DNA of 17,470 bases from Enterobacterales bacterium. Lineage in GTDB: Bacteria; Pseudomonadota; Gammaproteobacteria; Enterobacterales; Succinivibrionaceae. Every line of letters begins with the position of its first letter. Position 1 is the stretch's first letter. Below, piece after piece: positions 6,691-14,307 of the stretch. The position numbers were made by a program, and so were the translations under genes. The DNA is taken from contig CAAGDP010000115.1 of NCBI GenBank assembly GCA_900768635.1, positions 1-17,470 on the forward strand. Direction: 5' to 3'. The notes below the pieces were generated by a model, which searched no databases, was not told the DNA's origin, and saw only the letters and a list, made by a program, of their open reading frames with translations.

Positions 6691-7856
6691 TGGCTGGATT
6701 TCATATGGCAGATTCACAAAACCGTTCAGGTGCCTCATCTTCCAGTGCCATTGACGAGCTGGAACGCAAGTTTATTGAGCAGGAAAATAAATCTGTTCAG
6801 GCCAGACACATCGGCGGACTGGAGGAGTATACTCCCGGTACCGAGGAATCAAAAAATGCGGAACACCGGGTTCTAAGCGAACTGCGGGTTAAGAAACGTG
6901 TCCGGCAGGAGGTATGGGAGGATCGCCCGGAATACCATGAAACGAATGCTTTTGGTCTGCCGAAGAAAATGCGTCCCTCTCAGGCTATTAAGCAGGAATG
7001 GCCCCCAAAGGAGGAAACTCCAGCAAAGGAGGTAATTCCTGAAAAAGAAATCGAACCATCAGCTACTAATGCTCTGGGATTACCTAAAGACTGGGCTGAA
7101 ACCAGAGTTCCGGCCAAACCGCTGCCCCGGCGTCCTGCCGCTATGATTCCTCAGGGTGAAGAAAAAACCAACGCTCTGGGAATACCGCTCCACTGGTTCG
7201 AAAGACAGCTTGCTCAGGAGGATGAAGAAAATCAGAAGGAGCAGATCCCTGCTGTCACTCCCGAGGAAATTGAAAATATCAAAAAGCAGGCTCATGAGGA
7301 AGGTTTTGCAGCCGGCCACAGTGAAGGACTGGCACAGGGGCATCAGGAAGGTTTTGCCAAAGGACATGCAGAAGGTGTGGAAGCCGGAAACAAGGAAGGA
7401 TATGATGCCGGAATTGCCCGGGCTCAGGAGGATATGGCGGATCAGGTGGCTTTTTTTGCCACAGCTGCCGAAAAACTTGCTCATCCCCAGCAGGAATTAA
7501 ATGATGCTGTTGCCACTTCTCTGGTAGATCTGGCATTGCGCCTTACCCGACAGATGATTTCCTTCGGTGCTGCCAAGAACGGAAGCTATATTCTTGATGC
7601 ACTGAAGCGTGCCATGGCACAGCTTCCTTCAGCTCAGGAGGGAGCGGAGATAGTAGTTAACAGCCATGATGCCGCATTTCTTAATGAACATTACTCCCCG
7701 GAAGATCTTGCCAGAGAAGGATGGAATATTAAAATCGATGACACCCTGCCTGACGGGGATTTAAGGGTTACCGCCCGCAATTCAGAAATTACCCTGAAAT
7801 TATCCGATCAGATAGACAGTCTGATCCGGGAATTTATCAGAGCTAACTTTTCATAG
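6690..7856 (+). CDS. fliH: Flagellar export ATPase regulator FliH, with a repeated linker motif
   Basis: A 388-residue FliH, much longer than the E. coli protein (about 230), because of an extended charged N-terminal part. FliH binds FliI as a dimer and tethers it to the switch (FliN) and to FlhA. The linker carries three copies of a short motif: TNAFGLP (85-91), TNALGLP (126-132) and TNALGIP (160-166), the last two followed closely by Trp. Residues 205-241 form a glycine heptad-like helix with ten glycines at every fourth position, the GxxxG helix typical of FliH. The C-terminal domain that binds FliI is intact (EGWNIKIDDTLPDGDLRVT). The start overlaps fliG (TAATG); an ATG at 6705 with a GGA six bases upstream is an alternative. 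It ends in three successive in-frame TAG codons. Confidence 0.93.
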   Translation: MAGFHMADSQNRSGASSSSAIDELERKFIEQENKSVQARHIGGLEEYTPGTEESKNAEHRVLSELRVKKRVRQEVWEDRPEYHETNAFGLPKKMRPSQAIKQEWPPKEETPAKEVIPEKEIEPSATNALGLPKDWAETRVPAKPLPRRPAAMIPQGEEKTNALGIPLHWFERQLAQEDEENQKEQIPAVTPEEIENIKKQAHEEGFAAGHSEGLAQGHQEGFAKGHAEGVEAGNKEGYDAGIARAQEDMADQVAFFATAAEKLAHPQQELNDAVATSLVDLALRLTRQMISFGAAKNGSYILDALKRAMAQLPSAQEGAEIVVNSHDAAFLNEHYSPEDLAREGWNIKIDDTLPDGDLRVTARNSEITLKLSDQIDSLIREFIRANFS

Positions 7857-7865
7857 TAGTAGCCT

Positions 7866-9218
7866 ATGCAGGACTTTTGCAGCTTTTTAGATGGACTTGA
7901 TACTCAGGTCAAACCGGATTTACCTATGGCTGCCGGACATCTGGTCCGGGTGGTAGGCCTTACTTTGGAAGCAGTAGGGTGCCGGGCTGCAGTTGGTTCC
8001 CTGTGCCGGGTGGAAGCTGCCGGAGGTACTCTTGATGCCGAGGTTATCGGTTTTTCCGGAGAAAAACTTTTTCTTATGCCTTCCGAGCAGATGACGGGAG
8101 TTATTCCCGGTGCCAGAGTTGTTCCTCTGGGATCGGTGTCCCAGGTACCTCTCGGTCCCCAGTTATTAGGACGGGTTATTGACGGTATCGGAACTCCCCT
8201 GGATGGTCTCGGGGACATTATTACTCCTCCCAATCTTCACTATATTCCCAAAAGATTAAATCCGCTTGCGCGACGTAAAATTTCAGAACATCTGGATGTG
8301 GGAGTAAAAGCCATTAATGGTCTTATCACAGTAGGCAAGGGACAACGTATGGGGCTTTTTGCCGGCTCCGGTGTAGGTAAGTCTGTGCTTCTTGGTATGA
8401 TGACCAGGGGCAGTGTAGCCGATGTGACGGTGGTGGGACTGATTGGTGAACGTGGCAGAGAAGTAAAGGAATTTATTGAGGATATTCTTGGTCCGGAAGG
8501 TCGAGCCCGTTCGGTAGTGGTGGCAGCTCCGGCTGATGCCTCGCCTCTTATGCGTCTTAAGGGATGTGAAACTGCATTAACGGTAGCTGAATATTTCCGG
8601 GATCAGGGCAGGGATGTTCTCTTACTTATGGATTCTCTCACCCGTTATGCCCAGGCCCAGCGTGAAATCGCTCTGGCAGTAGGGGAACCTCCTGCTACCA
8701 AGGGTTATCCTCCTTCAGTTTTTGCCAAGCTTCCTGCATTGGTGGAGCGGGCCGGAAACGGCGGTGGAGCTCAGGGATCTATTACCGCCTTTTTTACTGT
8801 ATTAACTGAAGGTGATGATTTGCAGGATCCCATTGCCGACTCTGCCCGTGCCATTCTGGATGGTCATATTGTGTTAAATCGAGCCCTGGCTGACGGAGGT
8901 CATTATCCGGCTATAGATATTCAGAAGTCCATCAGTCGTGTTATGCCTATGGTTACCAGTGAAGAGCAGATGATGATGGCCCGAACCATGAAACAGTGTT
9001 ACGACCTTTATATGCAAAACCGGGATCTTATTACTATCGGAGCTTATCAGAAAGGTGCGGATCCAAGGTTGGATGTGGCCATTGCCCTGAAGCCTTATCT
9101 CGATCAGTTTCTCCAGCAGAAAATGAAGGATGTGGTGACATTTGATCAGAGCTTAAACCTTCTAAAGCAGACAGCACAGCGGTTTATAGATCTTTCTCAG
9201 AGCCAGCGTCAGATGTAG
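7866..9218 (+). CDS. fliI: Flagellum-specific ATPase FliI
   Basis: A 450-residue F1-beta-like ATPase that energises export and helps dissociate chaperone-substrate complexes at the cytoplasmic face. Walker A is AGSGVGKS (166-173), Walker B is VLLLMDS (251-257), and the GERGREVKEF segment (194-203) carries the catalytic-region glutamate. The DELSEED-less T3SS signature with PSVFAKLPALVERAG is present. The N-terminus (CSFLDGL, then GLTLEAVG) aligns with other FliI proteins, which supports the ATG at 7866 rather than the ATG at 7926. Oddly, there is no Shine-Dalgarno: the nine bases between the fliH stop and this ATG are TAGTAGCCT. Translation is probably coupled to fliH. fliJ follows after 17 bases. 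Confidence 0.97.
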   Translation: MQDFCSFLDGLDTQVKPDLPMAAGHLVRVVGLTLEAVGCRAAVGSLCRVEAAGGTLDAEVIGFSGEKLFLMPSEQMTGVIPGARVVPLGSVSQVPLGPQLLGRVIDGIGTPLDGLGDIITPPNLHYIPKRLNPLARRKISEHLDVGVKAINGLITVGKGQRMGLFAGSGVGKSVLLGMMTRGSVADVTVVGLIGERGREVKEFIEDILGPEGRARSVVVAAPADASPLMRLKGCETALTVAEYFRDQGRDVLLLMDSLTRYAQAQREIALAVGEPPATKGYPPSVFAKLPALVERAGNGGGAQGSITAFFTVLTEGDDLQDPIADSARAILDGHIVLNRALADGGHYPAIDIQKSISRVMPMVTSEEQMMMARTMKQCYDLYMQNRDLITIGAYQKGADPRLDVAIALKPYLDQFLQQKMKDVVTFDQSLNLLKQTAQRFIDLSQSQRQM

Positions 9219-9235
9219 GGAGGTAGCAGCAGAGT

Positions 9236-9679
9236 ATGAGCAGAGCTATCAGCCTTCTTCTGGAGCAGGTAAAAAAACGGGAAGAGGCGGCACGTCTTCA
9301 ATACCAGAAAGCCTTGAGTGACCGGGCGGTGTGTCAGAAAAATCTGGATGCTATCAATAATTACCGGGAAATCTACACCGGAGAATTAAATAAAGCCGGT
9401 GCGGACGGGATGACTAATTCCACGCTGGTTCAGTACAATAACTTTATTAACCGTCTGGATAAAGCTTCGGAAGATCAGGTCACTAATCTTCGTAAGGCAG
9501 ATGATATTATTGCCCAGCGTCTTAAGGAATATCAGGATCTTCAGACCCGCAGAAAAGGTCTGGAAAAGCTTCTGGAAAATGAGGAGTTGCGTCGTCAGGA
9601 GAAGGAGGCCAAGGCTGAGCAGAAGTTGACTGATGAATCCGCACTTCATTCCTTTATGCGTTCCCGGAGTGATTTCTAG
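9236..9679 (+). CDS. fliJ: Flagellar export protein FliJ
   Basis: A 147-residue, highly charged, almost wholly helical protein, the usual size and character of FliJ. FliJ forms an antiparallel coiled coil in the centre of the FliI hexamer, like the gamma subunit of F1, and couples it to the FlhA gate. Sequence identity is weak in this family, so the call rests on size, coiled-coil composition (many K, E, Q, R and L with no proline) and position straight after fliI. The ATG is preceded by GGAGGT (9219-9224), eleven bases away. It is the last gene before an internal sigma54 promoter, so it probably ends the fliE-fliJ unit. Confidence 0.92.
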   Translation: MSRAISLLLEQVKKREEAARLQYQKALSDRAVCQKNLDAINNYREIYTGELNKAGADGMTNSTLVQYNNFINRLDKASEDQVTNLRKADDIIAQRLKEYQDLQTRRKGLEKLLENEELRRQEKEAKAEQKLTDESALHSFMRSRSDF

Positions 9680-9682
9680 TTT

Positions 9683-9698
9683 TGGCATATTATTTGCT
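9683..9698 (+). promoter_or_regulatory. Sigma54 (RpoN) -24/-12 promoter of fliK
   Basis: TGGCATATTATTTGCT matches the consensus TGGCACGNNNNTTGCW everywhere except the CG pair, with GG (9684-9685) and GC (9696-9697) exactly ten bases apart. It starts three bases after the fliJ stop, in the only sizeable gap of the operon. Predicted transcription begins near 9709, about 30 bases before the fliK ATG at 9739. It should drive fliK and the downstream genes as a second unit. Confidence 0.85.
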
Positions 9699-9738
9699 CA
9701 CTCAGGTAAGATACTTAAGTTTTTACCGGGGGCATTTT

Positions 9739-11652
9739 ATGCAAGTAATATCATCACCTCAGTCAGCAGTGCCGTCAGCTCCGGACAGAGCTAGAGAAAG
9801 TCTTCAAAATCAGGCAACAGCAACCACGGCAAATTTTTGCAGTGTGCTAGATACGGCATTTGCCATTATGTCATCTTTTGCCACCGACAAAACTTTGTCA
9901 TCTTCTTCGTCATCCCCTAAGGATCTCCCGTCAAAAAATACGGTAACTCAAAGTAAATCATCACCGGAAAATCCATCCCGGGTATCAGCCGAAAATCTCA
10001 GAACCCGGAAGGGGGAGAAAACTCATCCCGAAATAACCTCCCGGGAAAGCAAAAACCGGGAAAAAAAGATGGAAGATGATAAAGCAGAACATATTAAATC
10101 ATCAGATCAGAATTCCAGGGACCGGGAAGAACAACAAGTCATCAGGGATGAAACTGCCAGGGAAGCATCTGACAGGAAGGATGCTGATAAGATCCGGGAA
10201 AATTATGAGGAGGAGGTTAGTTCTTCTTATGAAGAGACAGATCCTGCCCGGGAGCAGAATTATGACCGGAGTGATGAACAGCAGAAAATCCCGCTAGATT
10301 CCGAGGTTGCAGTTTTACCGGAAATTATTCAGGAACCTGAAGTTACAGTAACAACTGATAATCTCCCCCGGGAGTTGCCAGAGGCAGATATGGACACTGC
10401 TCCATTGCCGGATCAGAGCCCGGTACAGGATTTGTATGTTCCGGAGGAACCTCAGATCAGCGGGGAGAATAACAGCTCATCTGGGGAAATTGTCATCTCT
10501 TCATCTCTTATGGATCTGCTTAATGCCTCCCGCAGTACCAGCACTCAGGTATCGTCTGCAGCACCGGAGACTCTAGCAACCGCAGCCTCTTTGTTGAAGG
10601 GAACAGAATCATCTCAGGTTTCTGGCGCCTCTTCTGTTGATCCTGCTTTACCTTCAGATGCAGCAACTTCTGCATCATCGTCAGAAACTGTTGCTGCCAT
10701 TGAGGAAATACCTGTGGAGGCAGAAACAGCTTATGATGAATCATCTTCTCCTGAGCTGAAGGTGTTAAGGGAGCAAATCAGATCAAACAATGGAGAAAGC
10801 CCAAAGGTTGTGACTGATGCTGCTGTGAATGTGGCCGGTGAAGATGCAACTGCGGAGGTGAACAGCTGGTGGGAGATGAGCAAACCGGCAGCTGAGGATG
10901 TTTCCGGAGGATCGGTAAGTTTTGCTGAACATCTTAAAACTGTGAGTGAAAACAGTCGCATCGTGGATGCCAGAATTACCGCTGAAGCAACCTTAAATCT
11001 TCAGTCATCAACCGGAAGTGATTATGGACGCATGGACACCACTTCCTCATCAGCTGTGCTGAAAGTGGCAGATGCTGCCAATCTTGCTTCTGATGGCTCA
11101 AGACAGCAGTCCTCTTTAACATCCCAGGATCAAACTCCGGTACAGGGCACTGATTTTAAGAATGTACTTCAGGACAAAATTCAGCAGAATTCTGAAATAT
11201 TACAGAAAACCCTTCATCTTTCTCGTAATCTGGAAGAAAATGTCCGCCAGCTTTCTGAAAAAATTAATATGATGCTGTCCCGTAATCTCCGGGAGGCACA
11301 GATAGATCTGGATCCGGTAGGACTGGGAAAAATGAAGATCGTGGTTAATGTGAATGATGATGGCATTGCCCGGATCAATATGGTGGTTCAGCAGAGTGAA
11401 ACCAAAGATTTGATAAGTGATTCTCTGGGCAGGCTTAAGACCTTTCTGGAGCAGCAGGGGCTTTCGCTTGGAGAATCCTCCGTTGAGCAACAGCAATCAT
11501 GGGGGGACAGATCGCAAAATAACCGTTCTGATCAAACAAAAGGAGCAACATCTGATAAAATAAATAACTTAGCTGATATGGACTCCTTACCTGGTAATGA
11601 GATTGTTTTTCAGTCATCAGTTGCGAAGCGGGCTGTTGATTATTTTGCATAA
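9739..11652 (+). CDS. fliK: Flagellar hook-length control protein FliK
   Basis: A 637-residue FliK, clearly longer than the Salmonella protein (about 405). FliK is exported, measures hook length as a ruler, and then switches FlhB to filament-type substrates. The first 500 or so residues are low-complexity, rich in Ser, Glu, Asp, Thr, Ala and Pro, including a run of six serines near residue 60. The C-terminal part is the conserved hook-length domain: NLREAQIDLDPVGLGKMKI, then MVVQQSETKDLISDSLGRLK and FLEQQGLSL. I chose the ATG at 9739 because CCGGGGG lies upstream and a longer TTG start at 9682 would begin inside the sigma54 promoter, before the predicted transcript start. fliL follows after 14 bases. 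Confidence 0.93.
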   Translation: MQVISSPQSAVPSAPDRARESLQNQATATTANFCSVLDTAFAIMSSFATDKTLSSSSSSPKDLPSKNTVTQSKSSPENPSRVSAENLRTRKGEKTHPEITSRESKNREKKMEDDKAEHIKSSDQNSRDREEQQVIRDETAREASDRKDADKIRENYEEEVSSSYEETDPAREQNYDRSDEQQKIPLDSEVAVLPEIIQEPEVTVTTDNLPRELPEADMDTAPLPDQSPVQDLYVPEEPQISGENNSSSGEIVISSSLMDLLNASRSTSTQVSSAAPETLATAASLLKGTESSQVSGASSVDPALPSDAATSASSSETVAAIEEIPVEAETAYDESSSPELKVLREQIRSNNGESPKVVTDAAVNVAGEDATAEVNSWWEMSKPAAEDVSGGSVSFAEHLKTVSENSRIVDARITAEATLNLQSSTGSDYGRMDTTSSSAVLKVADAANLASDGSRQQSSLTSQDQTPVQGTDFKNVLQDKIQQNSEILQKTLHLSRNLEENVRQLSEKINMMLSRNLREAQIDLDPVGLGKMKIVVNVNDDGIARINMVVQQSETKDLISDSLGRLKTFLEQQGLSLGESSVEQQQSWGDRSQNNRSDQTKGATSDKINNLADMDSLPGNEIVFQSSVAKRAVDYFA

Positions 11653-11666
11653 TTTAAGAGGCTGAT

Positions 11667-12182
11667 ATGGCAGATGCAGGAAAAGATCATGAATTAAAGC
11701 TGAACAAAGGTGGCAACAAGAAAAAAATATTACTTATTGTTCTGGTTCTGGTTTTGGCAGGTGTTGCAGCCGTGGCTTTCCTTATGCTTAAAGGTTCTGC
11801 CTCTTCCCAGGGCGAAGAGGGTGCTTCTCAGGGGGAAGCAGCACAGGTTGATCCTGATGCCAAAAAGGCTTTTTATGTTCCGGTACAGAGTCCTTTTGTT
11901 TTTGTTGCATCTGCAAGACCGAGAGGTCATACGGTGCAGGTGAAGGTGTCACTTCGGGTGAGAGGTCCTAATGATGCAGCTCTGGCAGTTCATCACCTGC
12001 CTGCCATAGAAGGAGCAATAACCAAAGCTACTACTGAAGTTTCCTATAATCAGATCTCTAATGGTGAAGGTAAGGATGATCTTAAGAGAATTATTCTGAA
12101 GAATATCCAGACCCGCCTCAAAGAGCTGGAAAGCAAGCCGGTGGTAGAAGCAGTTATGTATGACGGCTTCATTGTTCAGTAA
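11667..12182 (+). CDS. fliL: Flagellar basal body-associated protein FliL
   Basis: A 171-residue single-pass inner-membrane protein. A short charged cytoplasmic head (to about residue 20) is followed by one membrane helix at about 21-41, a Gly/Ser/Glu-rich linker, and a periplasmic domain ending in the family pattern (KDDLKRIILKNIQTRLKELE, then VEAVMYDGFIVQ). FliL forms a ring around the stator and supports motor torque. The ATG at 11667 has AAGAGG five bases upstream. It lies 14 bases after fliK and 24 before fliM, within the fliK-flhB unit. Confidence 0.93.
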   Translation: MADAGKDHELKLNKGGNKKKILLIVLVLVLAGVAAVAFLMLKGSASSQGEEGASQGEAAQVDPDAKKAFYVPVQSPFVFVASARPRGHTVQVKVSLRVRGPNDAALAVHHLPAIEGAITKATTEVSYNQISNGEGKDDLKRIILKNIQTRLKELESKPVVEAVMYDGFIVQ

Positions 12183-12206
12183 TGCACTAGATTAAAGGGA
12201 ATTACC

Positions 12207-13304
12207 GTGTCTGATATTTTATCCCAGGACGAAATTGACGCTCTGCTCCGGGGCAGCGACGAACAGGAGCTTCCTCAGGAAGAGGAAACGGAAGGTAATG
12301 ACGGTTACAGGACGTTTGACTTTTCCAGTCAGGAACGAATTGTCCGTGGTCATATGCCTACCTTGGAAATGGTCAATGAACGTTTTTCCCGACATTTGCG
12401 TATCAGTTTGTTTAATATGATGAGACGCACGGCTGAAGTTTCTCAGGAAGGTGTTGAAATGATTAAGTTCAACGAATATACCAAGAAACTGTATGTGCCT
12501 ACCAGTCTCAACATGGTTCACTTCAAACCTCTGAAAGGTACTGCACTTATTACTCTTGAGGCAGGTCTGGTTTTTATTCTGGTGGAGAATTTTTTTGGCG
12601 GTGAGGGAAAACGCCATACAAAAATTGAAGGTCGTGAATTTACTCCAACAGAGCGACGAATTATTCAGATGCTACTGCGCATTGTCTTTGAAGATTACTC
12701 TGATTCCTGGAATCCAGTAATGTCGGTGGAATTTGAATATCTGGATTCGGAAGTTAACCCAGCCATGGCTACTATCGTATCCCCGAGTGAAGTGGTAGTA
12801 ATCAGTAAATTCCGTATTGAGCTAGAAGGCGGCGGTGGTGAACTCCATGTGGTAATGCCTTATTCCATGCTGGAACCTATTCGCGAAATGCTGGATGCGG
12901 GGGTGCAGAGTGATAAGGGCGAAACGGATATGCGCTGGGCCAAGGCTCTCCGGGATGAAATTATGGATGTTAAGGTCAATGTATCCGCCCACCTGTTAGA
13001 TACCGAAATCACCCTGCGGGAACTTCAGTCCCTGAATGTGGGAGACATTATTCCGGTTGAGCTTCCGGAATCTCTTTTGGTAAGAGTGGAGGATCTTCCT
13101 TCCTATCATGCCAAGTTGGGACGAGTTAAGGAAAAGAAAGCTCTGAAAATTACGAATCGTCTGAAATATCCTGTCTCTATCAAAAATGAACTGGCAGTCA
13201 TTACCTCCAATAAGCCGGAGGTTAATTTGGATGACTTTGATGATGAGTATGATTACGAAGATGATGATATTACTGATAAAACCAAACCGGAGAATGAGAA
13301 ATGA
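12207..13304 (+). CDS. fliM: Flagellar motor switch protein FliM
   Basis: A 365-residue switch protein that receives phosphorylated CheY and passes the signal to FliG. The CheY-binding peptide is at the extreme N-terminus (LSQDEIDALL, residues 5-14), followed by a linker, the CheC-like middle domain (with VENFFGGEGKRH and FTPTERRII) and the C-terminal SpoA domain (ITLRELQSLNVGDIIPVELP). A strongly acidic tail of about 26 residues (340-365, FDDEYDYEDDDITD) extends past the SpoA domain and makes it longer than E. coli FliM (334). The start is GTG at 12207, supported by AAAGGGA six bases upstream and by the fit of the CheY motif. The end overlaps fliN by four bases (ATGA). Confidence 0.97.
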   Translation: MSDILSQDEIDALLRGSDEQELPQEEETEGNDGYRTFDFSSQERIVRGHMPTLEMVNERFSRHLRISLFNMMRRTAEVSQEGVEMIKFNEYTKKLYVPTSLNMVHFKPLKGTALITLEAGLVFILVENFFGGEGKRHTKIEGREFTPTERRIIQMLLRIVFEDYSDSWNPVMSVEFEYLDSEVNPAMATIVSPSEVVVISKFRIELEGGGGELHVVMPYSMLEPIREMLDAGVQSDKGETDMRWAKALRDEIMDVKVNVSAHLLDTEITLRELQSLNVGDIIPVELPESLLVRVEDLPSYHAKLGRVKEKKALKITNRLKYPVSIKNELAVITSNKPEVNLDDFDDEYDYEDDDITDKTKPENEK

Positions 13305-13825
13305 GCAAAGAAGATGATGACATCATGGCCGCCTGGGGCGATGCGCTGAATGAACAGGCTGCAGCGGAGGGCAAAAAATCCTCCGGCAGTGATGGTGATG
13401 ATGAGGATCATAAGCCTGCCAGTGACGAAGATGTTATGGCTGCCTGGGGTGATGCTCTGGCGGAAGCTGACGGAAAAAGCGATATTATTCGCAAGGGGGA
13501 GGCAGATGCAGATGCTGTTCCTCTGGAGGATTTTGGCGAGGCTTCTCCTATCAGCAAAAATGAAAAACGCCGTCTGGAAGCAATCTTGGATATTCCGGTG
13601 GTGGTGTCTATGGAAGTAGGTCGCTCCAAAATTTCGATTCGCAATCTGTTACAGCTTAATCAGGGTTCGGTAATAGAACTGGATCGACTTGCCGGTGAAC
13701 CTCTTGATATTCTGGTAAACGGCACCTTGATTGCTCATGGCGAAGTAGTGGTGGTTAATGATAAGTTCGGTATCCGTTTAACCGATGTTATCAGTCAGAT
13801 TGAACGTATCAAGAAACTTAAATGA
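13301..13825 (+). CDS. fliN: Flagellar motor switch protein FliN, with a duplicated N-terminal motif
   Basis: A 174-residue FliN, longer than E. coli FliN (137). The C-terminal SpoA domain (about 90-174: ILDIPVVVSMEVGRSKISI to the end) is typical and builds the lower C-ring, where FliH docks. The N-terminal part carries two copies of one short motif: DIMAAWGDAL (7-16) and DVMAAWGDAL (44-53), nine of ten residues identical. They are separated by an acidic Gly/Ser/Asp linker. E. coli FliN has a single related motif (DLWAEAL). The codons of the two copies differ at several third positions, so the duplication is not recent. The start overlaps fliM (ATGA), and the end overlaps fliO (ATGA). Confidence 0.95.
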   Translation: MSKEDDDIMAAWGDALNEQAAAEGKKSSGSDGDDEDHKPASDEDVMAAWGDALAEADGKSDIIRKGEADADAVPLEDFGEASPISKNEKRRLEAILDIPVVVSMEVGRSKISIRNLLQLNQGSVIELDRLAGEPLDILVNGTLIAHGEVVVVNDKFGIRLTDVISQIERIKKLK

Positions 13826-14307
13826 TCAGAAAGCTGCTTTTAACCCCATTGCTTATTTTTGCTTCGGAAGTAATGGCTGATACGGAACTGAAAACCACCG
13901 GTCACGGGCAGGGGGTTGTTCCTCTTTCCTCGGCGAGCATTCTCCAGTGGCTGTTAAGCTGCGTTATGGTGATAGGTATTATGGTTGCCTGTCTCTGGGT
14001 TCTGAAAAAATCCCGCCTTACTCCTGGTGGAAAGCATGATCTGATTCGTATTGTGGCCTGGGTTTCTGTAACCCGTACCGAGCGTATTCTGCTGGTTAAA
14101 GCCGGCAACAGGTATTTGCTTCTGGGTGTTACCGGTCAGAATGTTACTCTTCTGACAGAATTATCTCCTCAGGAAGTAGAGGAAGGTTTGAAATCCGGGT
14201 CTTCCGGAACTTTTTCATCCCGGCTTCAGGAGGCGATTGCCAGCAGATTTGCCAGAAATAATACCCAAAAAGAGGAGCCTTCCACAAAAGAGGAGGAAAA
14301 GCAGTGA
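13822..14307 (+). CDS. fliO: Flagellar biosynthesis protein FliO
   Basis: A 161-residue protein with an N-terminal hydrophobic signal-like segment (MIRKLLLTPLLIFASEVMA), a short periplasmic stretch, one membrane helix at about 40-62 (ending ACLWVLKK), and a cytoplasmic domain with the family's pattern VTRTERILLVKAGNRYLLLG. FliO is an assembly factor for the FliP ring of the export gate. The C-terminal tail is charged and variable. The ATG overlaps the fliN stop (ATGA) with no strong Shine-Dalgarno, which suggests coupling. The end overlaps fliP by four bases (GTGA). FliO is the least conserved protein of the gate, so position counts in this call. Confidence 0.92.
   Translation: MIRKLLLTPLLIFASEVMADTELKTTGHGQGVVPLSSASILQWLLSCVMVIGIMVACLWVLKKSRLTPGGKHDLIRIVAWVSVTRTERILLVKAGNRYLLLGVTGQNVTLLTELSPQEVEEGLKSGSSGTFSSRLQEAIASRFARNNTQKEEPSTKEEEKQ

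Noticed and set aside
7301..7430. Tandem DNA repeat in fliH as a possible repeat element
   Set aside because: The periodicity reflects the glycine-every-fourth-residue GxxxG helix normal for FliH, not a DNA-level repeat array.
9682..9738. Extended fliK start at TTG 9682
   Set aside because: It overlaps the sigma54 promoter and precedes the predicted transcript start. The ATG at 9739 has a G-rich ribosome site.
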